Shown piece by piece: positions 32,329 through 44,704 of a DNA stretch of 64,000 nt (position 1 is the first letter of the stretch; every line of letters starts with the position of its first letter). Source of the DNA: Gliomastix tumulicola (lineage: Eukaryota > Ascomycota > Sordariomycetes > Hypocreales > Bionectriaceae); contig BCHX01000001.1 in assembly GCA_001599755.1 (NCBI GenBank), positions 6,944,001-7,008,000 of the forward strand. Direction: 5' to 3'. The notes below the pieces were generated by a model that saw nothing but the letters and a program-made list of their open reading frames with translations, was not told the DNA's origin and did not search any database. Made by a program: the position numbers and the translations under genes.

Positions 32329-35300
32329 CTACATCTTGGTCTTGACCGAAGCCTCGATAGCTGTGTCATAGTTAGTATCAGCTCTCTCAGGAGGACAACG
32401 ACAACATACCTTCACACGACACCTTGGCATCTCCGAAAAGCATCTTCGCGTTGGGCATGTAGAACATCGGATTCGGAACATCAGCTGGCACATGTTAGCT
32501 CACGAAACAAGCACAGACTCGGCAAACTCACCATATCCGCTGCCCAGACTGCGCTTCATCACGACGACCTGCTTCGCCTTCCACGCGTGCAGCACCGGCA
32601 TGCCCTCGATGGAGCTGCCCTTCTCAAGCGCAATGGGGTTCACCGTGTCGTTGGCGCCGATCACCACCGCGAGATCCGTAGCTGGGAAGTCATCGTTGAT
32701 CTCGTCCATCTCAAGCACAATGTCATACGGCACGCTCGCCTCAGCAAGCAGCACGTTGCACTGACCAGGCATACGACCCGCGACGGGATGGATGGCGAAG
32801 CGCACGGTGATGCCCTTGGACCGTAGCAGCTGCACAATGTTGGAGATGGCATACTGTGCTTTCGCAACGGCCATGCCGTACCCGACGATGAAGATGACCG
32901 ACTCCGAGTTGAGCAGCGCCTCGGACAGGTCGTCGACCGACGTCTGTGTCACTTCCCCCTGCGGCTTGAACTCCTGGACGCTGCCCGAGGGCGTGGAGAG
33001 GCCGCCGAAGAGCACGTTGGTAAGGGAGCGGTTCATGGCGAGGCACATGATGTACGAGAGGATGGAGCCCGAGACGCCGATGAGGGCGCCGACGCTCGTG
33101 AGGAGCGGGTTGTCGAGCATGAAGCCCTCGGCGACGAGGGCGAAGCCGCTGTACGCGTTGAGGACGGTGATGACGACGGCTGCGGGTATGTATGTTAGTG
33201 TTAGTTGGGAGGTTGAGGAGAGACGAAGCTTACGCATGTCAGCACCGCCGATGGCTGCCGTTGTGGTGTAGCCCTTGATGAAGCTGAGGGCCGTGTTGGC
33301 TGCGAGAGCACCGGCAGCGATCATGGGTGCTCCAGGGGCCATGGTCACGAAGGCGCTCATCGTGGCGATGTTGGCCGTAAGCAGGCCTGAGTTGATGATG
33401 TGTCTGCCGGGCAGGATGGTGGGCTTGGAGGACACCTTGCCCGCGAGCTTGAGGAAGGCGACGATGGAGCCGGTGAAGGTGATGCCGCCTGAATATGTTA
33501 GTCGCTGTGTTATGAGGGCCAAAGGAGAGATTTACCGATGAGAACACCGAGGTAGCCGGTTACGAGGTGTAGTGTTGATATGTCAGTGATGTGCCCCATG
33601 ACACTGCCGATGCTGGTTAGCACGGCGGCGAGACCGACGACGGAGTGCAGAGCGGCGACGGTCTGGGGGAGGTCCGTGGGCGTGATTCGCTTGCCGATGA
33701 GGAAGCCTGAATGGTCAGGAGAGGCTTCCTAGGACGGAGGGGATTGGGATGCTTACCAGCCAGTGTTCCAAGGGTGGCCAGGGTGCCAAACTGCGTCAGT
33801 ACTTCAGGGGAGAAACCCGCGGCGAGGAGACTAGCCAGAACGCCGGAGCCAACACCCAGCATGCCGAGCATGTTACCCAGACGGGCGGTTGTCTGCGAGG
33901 CAAGGCCGGAGATGGAGCCGATGCAGAGGACAGAGGAGGCAAGGTATCCTGCCTGAACGAGACCAGCTGCACCGGTGCTGGCCGCAGCGAGAAAGCCTCC
34001 GCCAAAGACGGCAGCTGGGACGGCGTAGAGCCAGGGATACTCGGGAGGATCAGTCGGGCCTAGGAAGTCAGCTTGATTTGCGAAGGTTGATGTCAATGAG
34101 ACTCACGTTTAAACATGTCGAGCATGCGCTTGGTCACGACAAAGCCTCCACCAACATTCACAAAAGCGAGGAGAACGCTGAGAGCACCAAAGGTCTGGGG
34201 AATGGTCTCGGGCAGGTATCCTCCGCCGAGGATGAAGAGACCACCCAGACCAACCATACCAGAGATGGCGTTCGTCACGCTCATGAGCGGGGAGTGCAGA
34301 GCCGGCGCCACACCCCAGACGACGCGGTAGCCGATCAGACCGGCGAGACCAAAGGTAAATGCGTTGGCCATGAAAAGGGGACTCGTGAGCTTTCCAAGGG
34401 CGGCCACGCCTGTCATGCCTCCGGTGATGGTGGCCACCTCTCGCGTGGTCTTCTGCCAGGGCGTAAGCTCCTTGGTCTCAATGACGACCTCGGCCTTGGC
34501 GGGCTGCGCGGGAGCCGGAGGAGGAGCAGGTCGAGGAGCAGGAGGCAGGACTTGGCCATCTTGAGTGACGATGGCACCCCGGACAACCTCATCAGACAGA
34601 TCAATACCGAACTCCTTGTCCTTGGGGGTCATGGACAGCAGGAACTTGGTGATGTTGTTGGAGTAGAGCGTCGAGGACTGCGTGGGCAGACGGGACGGGA
34701 GATCGGTGTAGCCGATGACCTTGACGTCCTTGTACATGGCCAGCTTGCCCTTGACAGTCGCCTCGCAGTTCCCACCAGCTTCAGCGGCCAGATCCACGAC
34801 GACACTGCCAGGCTTCATCACATCCAGCGCCTCCTTCAGGATCAGCTTGGGCGCAGGCTTCCCCGGGATGAGCGCCGTCGTGATGATGATGTCCACCTCG
34901 CTGGCCTGCTCCTTGAACAGCTTCATCTCCGCCTCGATGAACTCCTTGCTCATCTCCTTAGCGTATCCTCCCGCACCCGACCCGTCCTCCTCCATCTCGA
35001 CCTCAACAAACTCAGCCCCGAGCGACTGCACCTGCTCGCGCGTAGCAGGCCGTGTATCAAATCCCCTGACAATGGCGCCCAGCCGCTTCGCCGTGGCGAT
35101 GGCGCTTAGCCCCGCGACACCGGCACCGATAACAAGAACCTTGCCCGGCGGGATCTTTCCCGCGGCCGTGACCTGGCCCGTGAGGAAGCGGCCGAAGTTG
35201 TTGGACGCCTCGAGCACAGCCTTGTAACCCGCGATGTTGGCCATGGAGCTCAGGGCGTCGAAGACCTGGGCGCGGGAGATGCGCGGGATCATGTCCATGG

Positions 35301-35975
35301 CGAAGGTCGTGGCGCCCCTGGAAGCAACGGCGTCGACGAGGTCTTTGTTCTGCGCGGGTTGGAGAAAGGAGATGACGGTCTGGCCCTTGCGCAGCTGGGC
35401 GACCTCGTCCTCCTTGGACGGGCTTCGGACTTTGAGGACGATGTCTGCGGCTGACCAGACGGCATTCGCGTCGTCGACGAGCGTGGCTCCCGCGGAACGG
35501 TAGACGTCATCGGGGAAGTCGGCCTGGGATCCGGCTCCGCGCTGGACGAGGACCTTGGAGTAGCCCTTCTTGAGGAGGAGGGCGACGTTGGCGGGTGTCA
35601 GGGCCACGCGGCGCTCGCCGGGGAAGATCTCCGTGGGTACGCCGACGACGAGATCACCGTAGGGACGGGTCGCAGGAGCGGGAGTCTTGCTCTCGGTGCT
35701 GTATGTCTTCAGGGACAGGAGCGGCGAGATGCGCGGGACGGGTACAGCCGGTGTCGCAGCATGGCGGATGAGAGAGAGCGCCCTTGTCGCTGCCACTGGG
35801 ACGAGGGCGCGCTGGCCCGAGAGCGTGCTGTGCCATTTCCGACCGTCTGGAGGGTGTCAGAGCTGGATGTGCACTGGGTAGCCGTCGGGGACTTACTGGA
35901 CTGGCGAGCAGTGCGCAGGGAGAGAGTCGGCAGGCAGCGCAGCTCAGCGACGGGGCGCAGGGGAGACGACGCCAT
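32329..35975 (-). CDS. NNT: Mitochondrial NAD(P) transhydrogenase, proton-translocating
   Basis: Eight exons on the minus strand: 35975-35897, 35846-34107, 34059-33757, 33706-33536, 33488-33234, 33179-32532, 32484-32410 and 32360-32329, giving 1,100 aa; phase is kept throughout. The enzyme uses the proton gradient to transfer hydride from NADH to NADP+ in the inner membrane. A basic presequence is followed by the NAD-binding domain I (VGVPTEIFPGERRVALTP, VIGAGVAGLSAIATAKRLGA, FDTRPATREQVQSLGA). The membrane domain II spans LTPWQKT through GYLGVLIGG and TFTGSIVAFLKLAGK. Domain III holds the NADP site (IFIVGYGMAVAKAQ, HPVAGRMPGQCNVLLAEA, VVIGANDTVNP) and ends GDAKVSCEAIEASVKTKM. Length and order match single-chain eukaryotic NNT. 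Several large frames on the opposite strand here are shadows. Confidence 0.94.
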
Positions 35976-36879
35976 GCTGGGCAGCGAGGACTATCATCTG
36001 CGACAGCGTATCGAGGAGGTGGTGCTTCAAGCCAGCAAGGGAATTCCTGCTGGGAGAGTGCACGAATTGATCGTGTGACGCGCCCGCAGACAGACGCCTC
36101 GGTAAGCAGCTGGCGAGTCGCAAGCAGTCGAACAGTCTATACTCTATCCGAAGACCAAGAGCACGAAATCACAAGACAAGCACCTCACAGCCTGCACCTC
36201 AAATCATGAACAGTCAGAACCGTGCAGGAGAAAAAGAAGAGGGAGAATGGCCGCGATGGAGGGGAAGAGGGGAAGTTGGAGGTTAGCGACGGATGATCGA
36301 TGACTTAGTGACTTAGTGCAAGGGGGGGACTTCGGGGCCTCTCCTCTTTCGTCACGGCTCGGTGTATCTCTCTCCTTCGGGGTTCATGCGCTTCTAGCTT
36401 CCAGAAGGGAATAACTAGTAGTTTCCATAATATTGGACGGCCTGGAATGGAATGAATTGGAGGGTGGCATCGCTTCAGCCACTTTCTGACAGTGTCTGTG
36501 ACGGTGTTCAGGCAGCTTACAGGGGTCATACACTGGCAGTGGGGAATTACAGCGCTAAAACCTGGGGGAGGGGCGCTATGGGGAAGAGAAGTGGAGATAT
36601 TGGCACTGCTGGAGCCAATCAGGCTGAATGAAGGGGCAAGATTTGGACAGAAATAGCAGACAATGTACCGCCTGGTTTTGGTTGTGTACGGCCGCACTAT
36701 TCTGTCAGCCTTCTCCTCACTCGCATGCACGTCGACACAATCGTCCGGCCTGCATAATGCCTATTCATCCTTCACCTGACTGGTGGACTCTGTAATATTA
36801 CTAAACTGGAAGGTGTTGCTAACTGCTCCCGCATGAAACGCCCGAGCTGCACGGGTTACAACTGCTACCGCCACCGTCA
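35976..36879. other. Intergenic NNT / MFS transporter
   Basis: About 0.9 kb: 5' flank of NNT and 3' flank of the MFS gene. One minus frame (36305-36730) has no family similarity. Nothing further seen. Confidence 0.5.
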
Positions 36880-38569
36880 CTACGCCTTCGAGACGGGCGT
36901 CTCCGTCACCTCCTCGGTGGGCTGACCAACGTGCTTGTCATGCAGCTCCGTCTCTGAGATGGGCTTGCCTCCGTCAAACGCCTCGGTAACCTCGACGATC
37001 TGATCGCGGGGCACGCCGTTGAAGCGCTGGTCGATCTGCTCGAGGGTGAGGCCCTTGGTCTCGAGGTAGGTGAAGAAGATGACGACGGCGACCATCGTGT
37101 TCCATACGACACCAACGATGTAGAAGCTACATGAGTTAGTCTTGAGTACGACGATCGGGATGAAGGGGGGAACTCACCGCCATCCAATGCCAGCCAGACC
37201 GATCGGGATGACGTATTGGTTGAAGAAGCCGGCCGTGGACGTGAAGATGCTGTAGAAACTGCTGACAGTTAGGACCAATCCACACATTCATCATCATCGA
37301 GAGAGAGAGTACTCACGCCATGCCCTTGGCTCGAATCGTAAAGTTGAGCACCTCGGCGCAGTAGGAGAACGACAGCGGCGTCCACGAGCACGAGTATCCG
37401 ATCTGGAACAGATACACCATGGCAATGATGCCGTTCCGTCCAGCAGCATTGCCCGTCTGGCTCGCCGTTAACCCGGCCATCGTCGCGAGAACAGCTGCGC
37501 AGAACGCCGTGCCTCCAACGAGCATCGGCAGTCGACCGACCCTGTCGATGAAGCAGATGCCCACGAGCGCAGCGGCAAAGGCCACACAGTTCTGGCTCAC
37601 GTTGATGGCGAACTGCTCCTTCTCGGACGTCACGCCGGCCAGCTTCAGGACGCTGCTGAGGTAGAAGGTGATGATGCTCGAGCCGATGGTCTGCTCGAAG
37701 ACGCCGAGCGTCATGAGGATGTACGCGCGGTAGACGTTGGACTTTTGCGCGGCAAAGGCCTTCCACCACGCGCGGTACGACTGGAACTTGTTCTCCTGCT
37801 CGTACGCGATGGTCTCGCGGATCTCGCGGAACTGCGCGACGACAAGCGGATGGGTGTCGTCGCCCTTGCCGTGGAAGCGCGCGAGAACGGCCAGACCTTC
37901 AGCTTCACGGCCGCGGGAGATGAGCCAACGTGGCGACTCGGGGATGAACGGCAGACAGACGATGCACGAGATCGCAGGTCCAGCCATGCAGATGCAGATG
38001 ATGCGCCACGCCCACGACCCAGAGACACTCCTCGCGCCGTACCCGACGCCCGACGAGATGATGGCGCCCAGCAGCCAGCACGCCCAGTACATGCCGGCGA
38101 CGAAGCCGCGCTTCTTGGGCGGCGCCAGCTCGACGAGGTACGTCGGCACGGACGCGATGTCGACCGACTTGGCGATGCCGACGAGGATGCGCGCGACGAA
38201 GAACTGCGCCTTGTGCGTGGCCGTCGCGTGCAGGACGCAGCTGACGAGGACGATGGACGACGAGACGAGGATGCCGCCCTTGCGGCCGAGGCGGTCGACG
38301 ATGTGGCCGGCGAAGAAGCCCGCCACGATGCCGCCGAGGTTCTGCGCCGCCGTGAGGAGGCCCTTGAGGTTGGTGTTGATGCCGAACTCGGTCTGGAAAG
38401 AGGACTGGGGGGGTTGTCAGTGACGTGTGGTATGGCTATCACTGGAGATTAGGGAAAAACGTACCAAGATGTTGAGCGAGGACATCATGCTCGCGTCGTA
38501 GCCGACCGTCGCGCAGTTCAGCGCTGCGACGAGGCAGATGAGCAACATGGTGCTGGTAAGTCCGAACAT
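36880..38569 (-). CDS. MFS sugar-porter-family transporter
   Basis: Four exons on the minus strand: 38569-38465, 38404-37317, 37261-37178 and 37126-36880, giving 507 aa. Sugar porters are 12-helix membrane proteins that import sugars or related compounds with protons. Diagnostic motifs are DRLGRKGGILVSSS (loop 2-3), VPTYLVELAPPKKRG, the PESPRWLISRGR motif after helix 6, a second RVGRLPMLVGG, and YLETKGLTLEQID after helix 12. The cytosolic tail is short and acidic/Thr-rich. It resembles the lactose/hexose branch of fungal porters, though the cluster context allows a non-sugar substrate. It faces the DUF1479 gene head-to-head across 559 bp, so it may belong to the neighbouring catabolic cluster. 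Confidence 0.9.
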
Positions 38570-39128
38570 GGTGTCGGTGAAGTCCGCGAGATCTGACTAT
38601 GTGACTGGTGCGTGCCGTGTGCAACTAACTCCACGAACGAACGAATGAGGCTTCGCGGAATGTCTTTATACCCTCCAATCGCTCGCTCTCGAATCGATCT
38701 TTCCCCGGACACGGGACCAGAACAATGGAGATAAGATCACACGAGAGTCTCGACCCGGGCGGCTGGGACGGGAGGAAGCAGATTAGATAGGACGGCCAAC
38801 TGTCCCTTCGGTGAGGCTATCAGGGCGGGCGGCGATAACCCGGCGAGTCATGCAGACGGGGGCCATATTATCGTGGTGCTAACAGGGCTATCTGCGCCAG
38901 ACTAACGAACACCGTCGGAGGGTCCGACGTCTCCCGATACCGCTTCGGCGCCGATGTCCGCTTGCCTGTATCCCCCGCACGGCAAACTCCCTCGGGCGTC
39001 GAGGGTGCTATATAGCTGGCTGGCTTTATCAGATGGACTATCGGACGTTGTCTATCGTAGGTGCACCTGCTGGCACATGTTCTAAGCTCCCCCTAAATTG
39101 ATATCATTTTGTACCACATACACTCACT
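38570..39128. promoter_or_regulatory. Divergent promoter region MFS/DUF1479
   Basis: 559 bp between two outward-reading genes at the left end of the putative catabolic cluster. Several CGG- and CCG-containing sites are present (for example near 38921-38936), as bound by Zn2Cys6 factors, but none can be assigned from sequence alone. Confidence 0.4.
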
Positions 39129-40485
39129 ATGCCTGGGAGACTGCTTGAGTGGCCCGACTGGGCTGAGTTTGGGACCCCTCCCAAGGACGTCTCTGATGTG
39201 TCTGCCGAGGCCGAGGCCAAAGCAGCCATCGTCGCAGAGTACGGCGAGGAGGCGCTGCGCCAGAGCTGGCTCAAGGTCTGCAAGAACCTCGAGACCGTGA
39301 CAGACAGACTCGCGAGCATCGGCAATGCGGCCATCCCTGTCTTTGACATGGCAGAGGTCACGTCCGGCGGCCTGTCCGACGAGCGTCGGGCCCAGATCAA
39401 GGCCAGTGGATGCTGCATCGTCCGGGGTGTCATCGGCTCCGACGAGACGGCCTCGCTCTTCACGGGCCTCAAGACCTTCGTCACGGAGAACAAGGACGAC
39501 ATCTCCGGCTGGCCGCCCGAGTCGCCGTCCATGTTCAGGCTGTTCAACTCGCCGACCCAGATCGCCGTCCGCACGCACCCCAACCAGATCCTCCTCCAGC
39601 GCGAGCTCAACGCCCTCTACCACGATGCCACGGGCGAGACCAGCCCTGAACCGCTGAGCTACACCGACGCGGCGCGCATCCGTCCCCCCGGCCAGGACTT
39701 CCTCGGTCTTGGTCCGCATATCGACGCTGGGAGTCTCTGCCGCTGGGCGGACCCCAAGTACCGCAAGGTCTACGACGCCATCTTCTCCGGCTCTCCCGAG
39801 AAGCACGACGCCTACGATCTCGGCGCCCGCAAAGATGCAGACCAGTTCCTCTTCAAGGCGCAGGCGCACTCGGCTGTGTTTCGCGCGTTCCAGGGCTGGA
39901 CGGCACTGACGCCTGCTGCTCCCAGCTGCGGCACGCTGATGCTGTATCCCGAGGTGACAAACGTGGTCGCCTACATGGTGCTGCGTCCCTTCTTCGCGCC
40001 TCCCGAAGATGCCAAGGATGTCATGGACGCGAGCAAGTGGACGTTTGACGCCGGGTCGAGCTGGTTCCCGGGGACGATGCGGAACCAGAGCCAGAGGCTG
40101 AGTCTGAGCTCGCATCCGCATCTGCGGCTGGAGGAGTGCATGATGCATATCCCGGTGATGAACCCGGGGGATACGGTCTGGTGGCATACGGATGTAAGTG
40201 TCTTGATGCCTGTGAGGAGTGGGCTTGTACTAACGACTGCAGATGTGTCATGCTGTTGATCCGGTGCACCATGGCGAGGGCGATGCAAGCGTTGTTTACG
40301 TCCCTGCGTGCCCGACGACGCCGATCAACAAGGCTTATGTGAAGGAGCAGTTGGAGGCGGCTCTGGCCGGACGGTCGCCGCCAGATAGCACGGAGGTGCA
40401 GTGTGATGAGACCAAGTTGAAGGGATACAAGGGGTTTGATGGCCTGTCGGAGGAGGGCAAGGCTGTCTTGGGTTTCAACCTCTAA
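39129..40485 (+). CDS. DUF1479 protein, 2OG-Fe(II) oxygenase-like
   Basis: Two exons, 39129-40193 and 40243-40485 (49-nt intron, GTAAGT donor, CTAAC branch, GCAG acceptor), giving 435 aa. DUF1479 (E. coli YbiU relatives) has a cupin-type fold and is considered part of the 2-oxoglutarate/Fe(II) oxygenase superfamily; physiological substrates are not established as far as I know. The family signature is complete: GLGPHIDAGSLCRWADPKYR, with His197 and Asp199 as likely metal ligands, then VYDAIFSGSPEKHDAYDLGA, FRAFQGWTAL, GTLMLYPEV and, across the splice, GDTVWWHTDMCHAVDPVHHG, which offers the distal His. No signal peptide, so probably cytosolic. It lies at the edge of the cluster, next to the P450. 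Confidence 0.87.
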
Positions 40486-41066
40486 AAAGTGTGTATTGTA
40501 TATCGAGAGTTACCCTGTTTGAACAGTTATACGAAGTCTATGCTCCTCTATGTCCCTTTGTTCATATGCGTGCAACACCGTCGCTGGCAGTTCCAAAGTG
40601 CACTTAGCCTAGATGTTCCTTCAGTAATTTCATATTCCGGACTCGCAGTCTCCCTGCTCCTAGACTGAAGATGAAGCGGCCTGCTGCAATGCCATCCATC
40701 CATACACCTTCAGGTGGTTATTGTCCGTAACTGACTATTCTATCACATGGTCCAGACCTCGCTAACCAGCATAATTCGACTGCCTTGATTTCTACAGTGG
40801 CAAAATGGTCGCGATAGTCGCATTAGAGGCTGATAGTCGGTCATGGTGGCGTCATCGGCCCGTCCGACATATCTTATCGCACCTTCACTTGGCCCTCCGA
40901 CAGCTCATCCACTACCGACTCACTGTGATAGAGCTAGAAACCGTCTCAGACCATCTGAAAACCACCACTGATGAACGTGAGAGTACATATTTATGCGTAT
41001 CGTGTCGATAACGCTGCGTAGATTCCATGCCCATCACCCCGGATAGCCAATAATCCAGACGCCACC
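40486..41066. other. Intergenic DUF1479/P450
   Basis: 3' flank of the DUF1479 gene and 5' flank of the P450 gene. A short plus frame at 40805-41011 has no similarity I recognise. Confidence 0.45.
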
Positions 41067-42813
41067 ATGTCGTCCACCTTCGATGCACCCGTGCCTCTGC
41101 TATCCGCGTACATCCTGGACACGGAGCGGCTGATACCGCTAGTCACGGCCGTTGGCATCGTTCTTATCACGTACATTGTCTACAATGTGAGTTCTCATCA
41201 TCATAGCCTCGTCACACTCACAGCTGACATCCCCAGGTCGCATTCGCAACGGACATCCCCCATATCAAGGGCCTTCCCGAGATCCCCGGCGCTGTCCCCG
41301 TGTTTGGCCACCTCCTTAAGCTGGGCGAGGACCACGCCACCACGTGTGAGAAATGGTGGCGGCAGTATGGCAATTCCGTCTTCCAGCTGAAGCTCGGCAA
41401 CACGCGCGCCGTCGTCGTCAACTCCTTTGACGACTGCAAGAAGATGCTCCTCGGCAACCAGAATGCCGTCATTGATCGTCCTACGCTGTACACCTTCCAT
41501 GGCGTCATCAGCAGCACGCAGGGCTTCACCATTGGGTCTTCGCCGTGGGACGAGTCCTGCAAGAAGAAGCGCAAGGCCGCGGGCACGGCGCTGGGACGAC
41601 CTGCGCTGCGTAACTACTATGAGATGCTCGACCTCGAGAGCTACTGCATTGTCCGGGACTTGAAGCGGGACAGCAAGGACGGGCAGCTGGAGATCAGCGT
41701 GCGGCCGTATATCCAGCGGTACGCGCTCAACACGACGCTCACGCTGTGCTATGGTATCCGCATGGACGCGGTGTATGACGAGCTGCTCCGTGAGATTCTG
41801 CACGTCGGCTCTGCCATCTCGCTCCTGCGCAGTGCATCGGAGAACCTCCAGGATTATGTGCCTCTTCTGCGGTACACGCCCAACAACGAGAAGAACCGCC
41901 GTTCCAAGGAGCTGCGCGATCGTCGGGACGCTTACCTGGATCACCTCCTGAACAAGGTGCGCGAGATGATCAAGAAGGGCACCGACAAGCCCTGTATCTC
42001 TGCTGCCATCCTCAAGGACGAGGAGACCAAGCTCACTGGCGTGGAGGTTTCCTCTATCTGCCTCTCGCTCGTCTCTGGAGGCTTCGAGACGATCCCTGGC
42101 ACGCTGACGTCTGCCATTGGATCTCTGGCTACGAAAGAGGGCCAGATCTGGCAGGATCGTGCGTACGAGGACATCAAGCGGCACTACCCCGATGTCCGTG
42201 ACGCGTGGACGAACTCGTTCATCGAGGAGAAGGTGCCTTACATGAACGCCATCATCAAGGAGGCAGGACGGTACTACACTGTCAGCGCGATGAGCCTGCC
42301 TCGGAAGACGGTCACGGAGGTCAACTGGAACGGCGCCATTATCCCTCCCAAGACCATGATCCTTATCAACGCTCAGGCAGGCAACCATGGTATGTTCTTC
42401 AGTTCCCCATTCTATTTGCACGACTAACAAGACTAGACGTCGACCACTTCGGCCCCGACGGCGGCAAATTCGACCCCGAGCGCTGGCTCAAGAGTCTCGA
42501 CCCTCCCGCCGAGAAGGAGACGACCGGTCTGCCCCATCTCAGCTTCGGCACCGGCTCGCGCGCCTGCTCCGGCCAGTTTATTGCGTCTCGACTCCTCTAC
42601 GCCGCCCTTCTGCGTCTCCTGTGCACGTACAAGATCGTCGCGAGCGAGGAGGAGCCGCCGAACACAGACTACGTGGACTACAACCAGTTCAAGACGGCGC
42701 TGGTGGCGATTCCGCGGGACTTCAAGGTGAAGCTGGTGCCGAGGGATGCTGCCATGGCGACGGAGTGTCTGGCGGCGACCGAGGAGCGGACTAAGGAGCA
42801 TTACAAGGAGTAG
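41067..42813 (+). CDS. Cytochrome P450, CYP504-like
   Basis: Three exons, 41067-41186, 41237-42389 and 42437-42813, giving 549 aa. P450s insert one oxygen atom using NADPH-P450 reductase. The N-terminus has one membrane anchor (LIPLVTAVGIVLITYIVYN) followed by a proline-rich hinge (LPEIPGAVPVFG). The I-helix segment is SLVSGGFETIPGTL, the K-helix ExxR is EAGR, and the heme loop is LSFGTGSRACSGQFIA with Cys468 as thiolate ligand. The segment after the heme loop (TDYVDYNQFKTALVAIPRDF) resembles the CYP504 family, whose known members hydroxylate phenylacetate or 3-hydroxyphenylacetate, so an aromatic substrate is a reasonable inference. The I-helix lacks the usual acid-alcohol pair and has ETIP, as seen in this group. 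Confidence 0.86.
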
Positions 42814-43173
42814 GGGCAGCTTAGCTGATCTTGGGGGATCTATCTTGGTAGTAGTTATGGCGATGCGAATTGTGCTTCAAATGATGAAAATGAGATAGAT
42901 AGAACGCTTATCAAAATAGTTTTTCATAGATTTCAAGAAAAAGTCGAAACTTGCTATTACACACAGGACACACAGAAGCTTGAAGTGATACTGGAAGCTC
43001 GTCGGGTGTTATCAGGGTGACGTCGGCACCTCCGACCTTGAATTTAGCCCGCTGATACGCTACCATTACCTTTACAGCGGCGTCAGTAGTGGGCAGCAGT
43101 GATAAAACAACTACAAGCACACACTGGCACTGCTAGAGGATCACTTAGCTAGCTAACTTCCGCCCTACTGATC
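42814..43173. other. Intergenic P450/SDR
   Basis: 360 bp between two genes on the same strand. A 69-codon minus frame (42911-43120) is present but unconvincing. Confidence 0.45.
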
Positions 43174-44302
43174 ATGTCCTCGCTTGATATCACGCGCTTG
43201 TTTGGGGTGCGCGGCTATGTGGCCGCCGTGACTGGGGGCAGCAGTGGCCTTGGCTTCATGATATGCAAGGTAAGCTTAATGGCCACATCTACCCTATTCA
43301 AATCGGAATATTGTAATGACAGAACTGTGACAGGGCCTGGTGGTCAACGGAGCCAAGGTCTACGTGATAGCCCTGCCGTCTGAACCCATCGACGAGAAGG
43401 TCAGCGAGCTGAATGAGTTGGGAAAAGACTCTGGCGGCAGCGCAGTTGGGTACTACCGCCATCACCTCCCCATAGCGGTGTATGCTGACCTTTTCTTAGC
43501 GTTCCCTGCGATGTGTCCTCCAAAGACGCCATTGCAGACCTCGCTGCATACATCGGCAAGCATGAAACACATCTTGATATCCTCGTCTCCAATGCGGGCA
43601 TCCGTCGTGACCCACCGCAAGCTTGCAATGTTCTTGAAGCATCCCTCTCTGAGCTACAGGCATCTATGTGGTCATCGCGCCACTCGGACTGGGCGGACAC
43701 GTTCTGCGTCAACACGACAGCTCACTACTTCTTGTCCGTGGCCTTGCTGCCTCTCCTTGCCGCAGCTTCGACGCTGGACCTTGGAGACGGACGCTTGGGG
43801 AGAGAGGAGGGCCGAGGCGTGGTTGTCATGACGAGCTCATGTGCAAGCATGCATAATGTCACCAACGTCGACTTGACGAGCTACGCTACGAGCAAGGCGG
43901 CAACAGACCATCTCGTCCGGCTCCTGGCGGCCAAGTTTAGCCGATTCTACGTCAGGGTGGCTGGTCTTAATCCAGGATGTAAGTCTGTCAAGTCTGTTAC
44001 AGTGTGATCACCTGGCTGACCTCTGTAGTCGTCCCAAGCAAGATGAATCCCGTCGGAGAGGCCGGCAATATCTTCAGCTCGCTCTTTGACAAGGTCCCCG
44101 CCAAGAGACCGGGCAACGAGGAAGATATTGCGAGTGCGGTGCTCTATCTCGCTAGTCGCGCTGGTGTAAGTTGCTCTTATCTACATCATTTTGGTTTTCT
44201 TTGCCTGGGAAGTATTTGACTAAACAAATGCAGGCTTACGTCGATGGTGTTTCACTCTGTATCGATGGTGGCAGAATTTTGCTTGCCAACGGCCAACAGT
44301 GA
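43174..44302 (+). CDS. Short-chain dehydrogenase/reductase
   Basis: Five exons: 43174-43269, 43334-43449, 43500-43978, 44029-44165 and 44234-44302, giving 298 aa. SDR enzymes oxidise alcohols or reduce ketones with NAD(P). The cofactor loop TGGSSGLGFMI lies at residues about 20-30, the LDILVSNAG motif follows in exon 3, the catalytic tetrad is visible as Asn in FCVNTTAH, Ser in VVMTSSCAS, and Tyr199/Lys203 in SYATSKAA. AGLNPGFVPSKM crosses the third splice and the C-terminus is AYVDGVSLCIDGGRI, as in the family. An insertion rich in Gly/Asp/Arg (LDLGDGRLGREEGRG) precedes the active-site Ser. Splices are all GT-AG and in phase. Probably a step that processes a hydroxylated intermediate of the cluster. 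Confidence 0.88.
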
Positions 44303-44704
44303 GCGGCAAATGATTCGAGACGCTAGTTCGTGATACAAAATAGTGAAATACTAGATAGAAGTGCCTTAAGTCGATCTATTGAAGATTTATTCCAATATTT
44401 GGCGTTCACGGGCTACGTCCCAAGAGAGTGATAAGCTTGATTTTGGCCGCGTCTCTTGAAGCGTAGGACATTGCGGCGATACTGAAATCCGGGGAATAAC
44501 ACGGCCGACGTCGACAGATAATCCCAAGGTCTGGCAGCACAGGCGGCAGTCGGTGCGGCCGACGAGGCCCTTAGTGTGTCAGTGTGGCGCCCACTATTGG
44601 AAAGCCCATAAACGACGCTGTAAGTAGCATGCCGGTCTTGACTGAGGTAAAGCCCACGACCATCTGCTTGCCTGAACGCCGCTAGTTCTATCAAAGGCGC
44701 GGCC
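44303..44704. other. Intergenic SDR/amidase
   Basis: 402 bp, presumably SDR 3' end and amidase promoter. Nothing else recognised. Confidence 0.45.

Noticed and set aside
33889..35109. 406-codon plus-strand frame across NNT
   Set aside because: It is antisense to conserved NNT exons; its composition (Arg/His/Gly-rich) is that of a shadow frame.
36100..36120. MET2 (true homoserine O-acetyltransferase) as a candidate identity for the hydrolase at 46502-47500
   Set aside because: Considered for the hydrolase gene, not for this stretch: the protein is short (332 aa) and lacks motifs expected of the biosynthetic enzyme, so only a MET2-like hydrolase is claimed.
38403..38464. Possible frameshift in the sugar-porter gene
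   Set aside because: The break is a normal phase-0 GT-AG intron (GTACGT donor, CCCAG acceptor).
41201..42430. 409-codon minus-strand frame across the P450 gene
   Set aside because: Antisense shadow of a well-supported P450 exon in GC-rich DNA.
42911..43120. 69-codon minus-strand frame between P450 and SDR
   Set aside because: Short, no similarity, no splice or promoter support.
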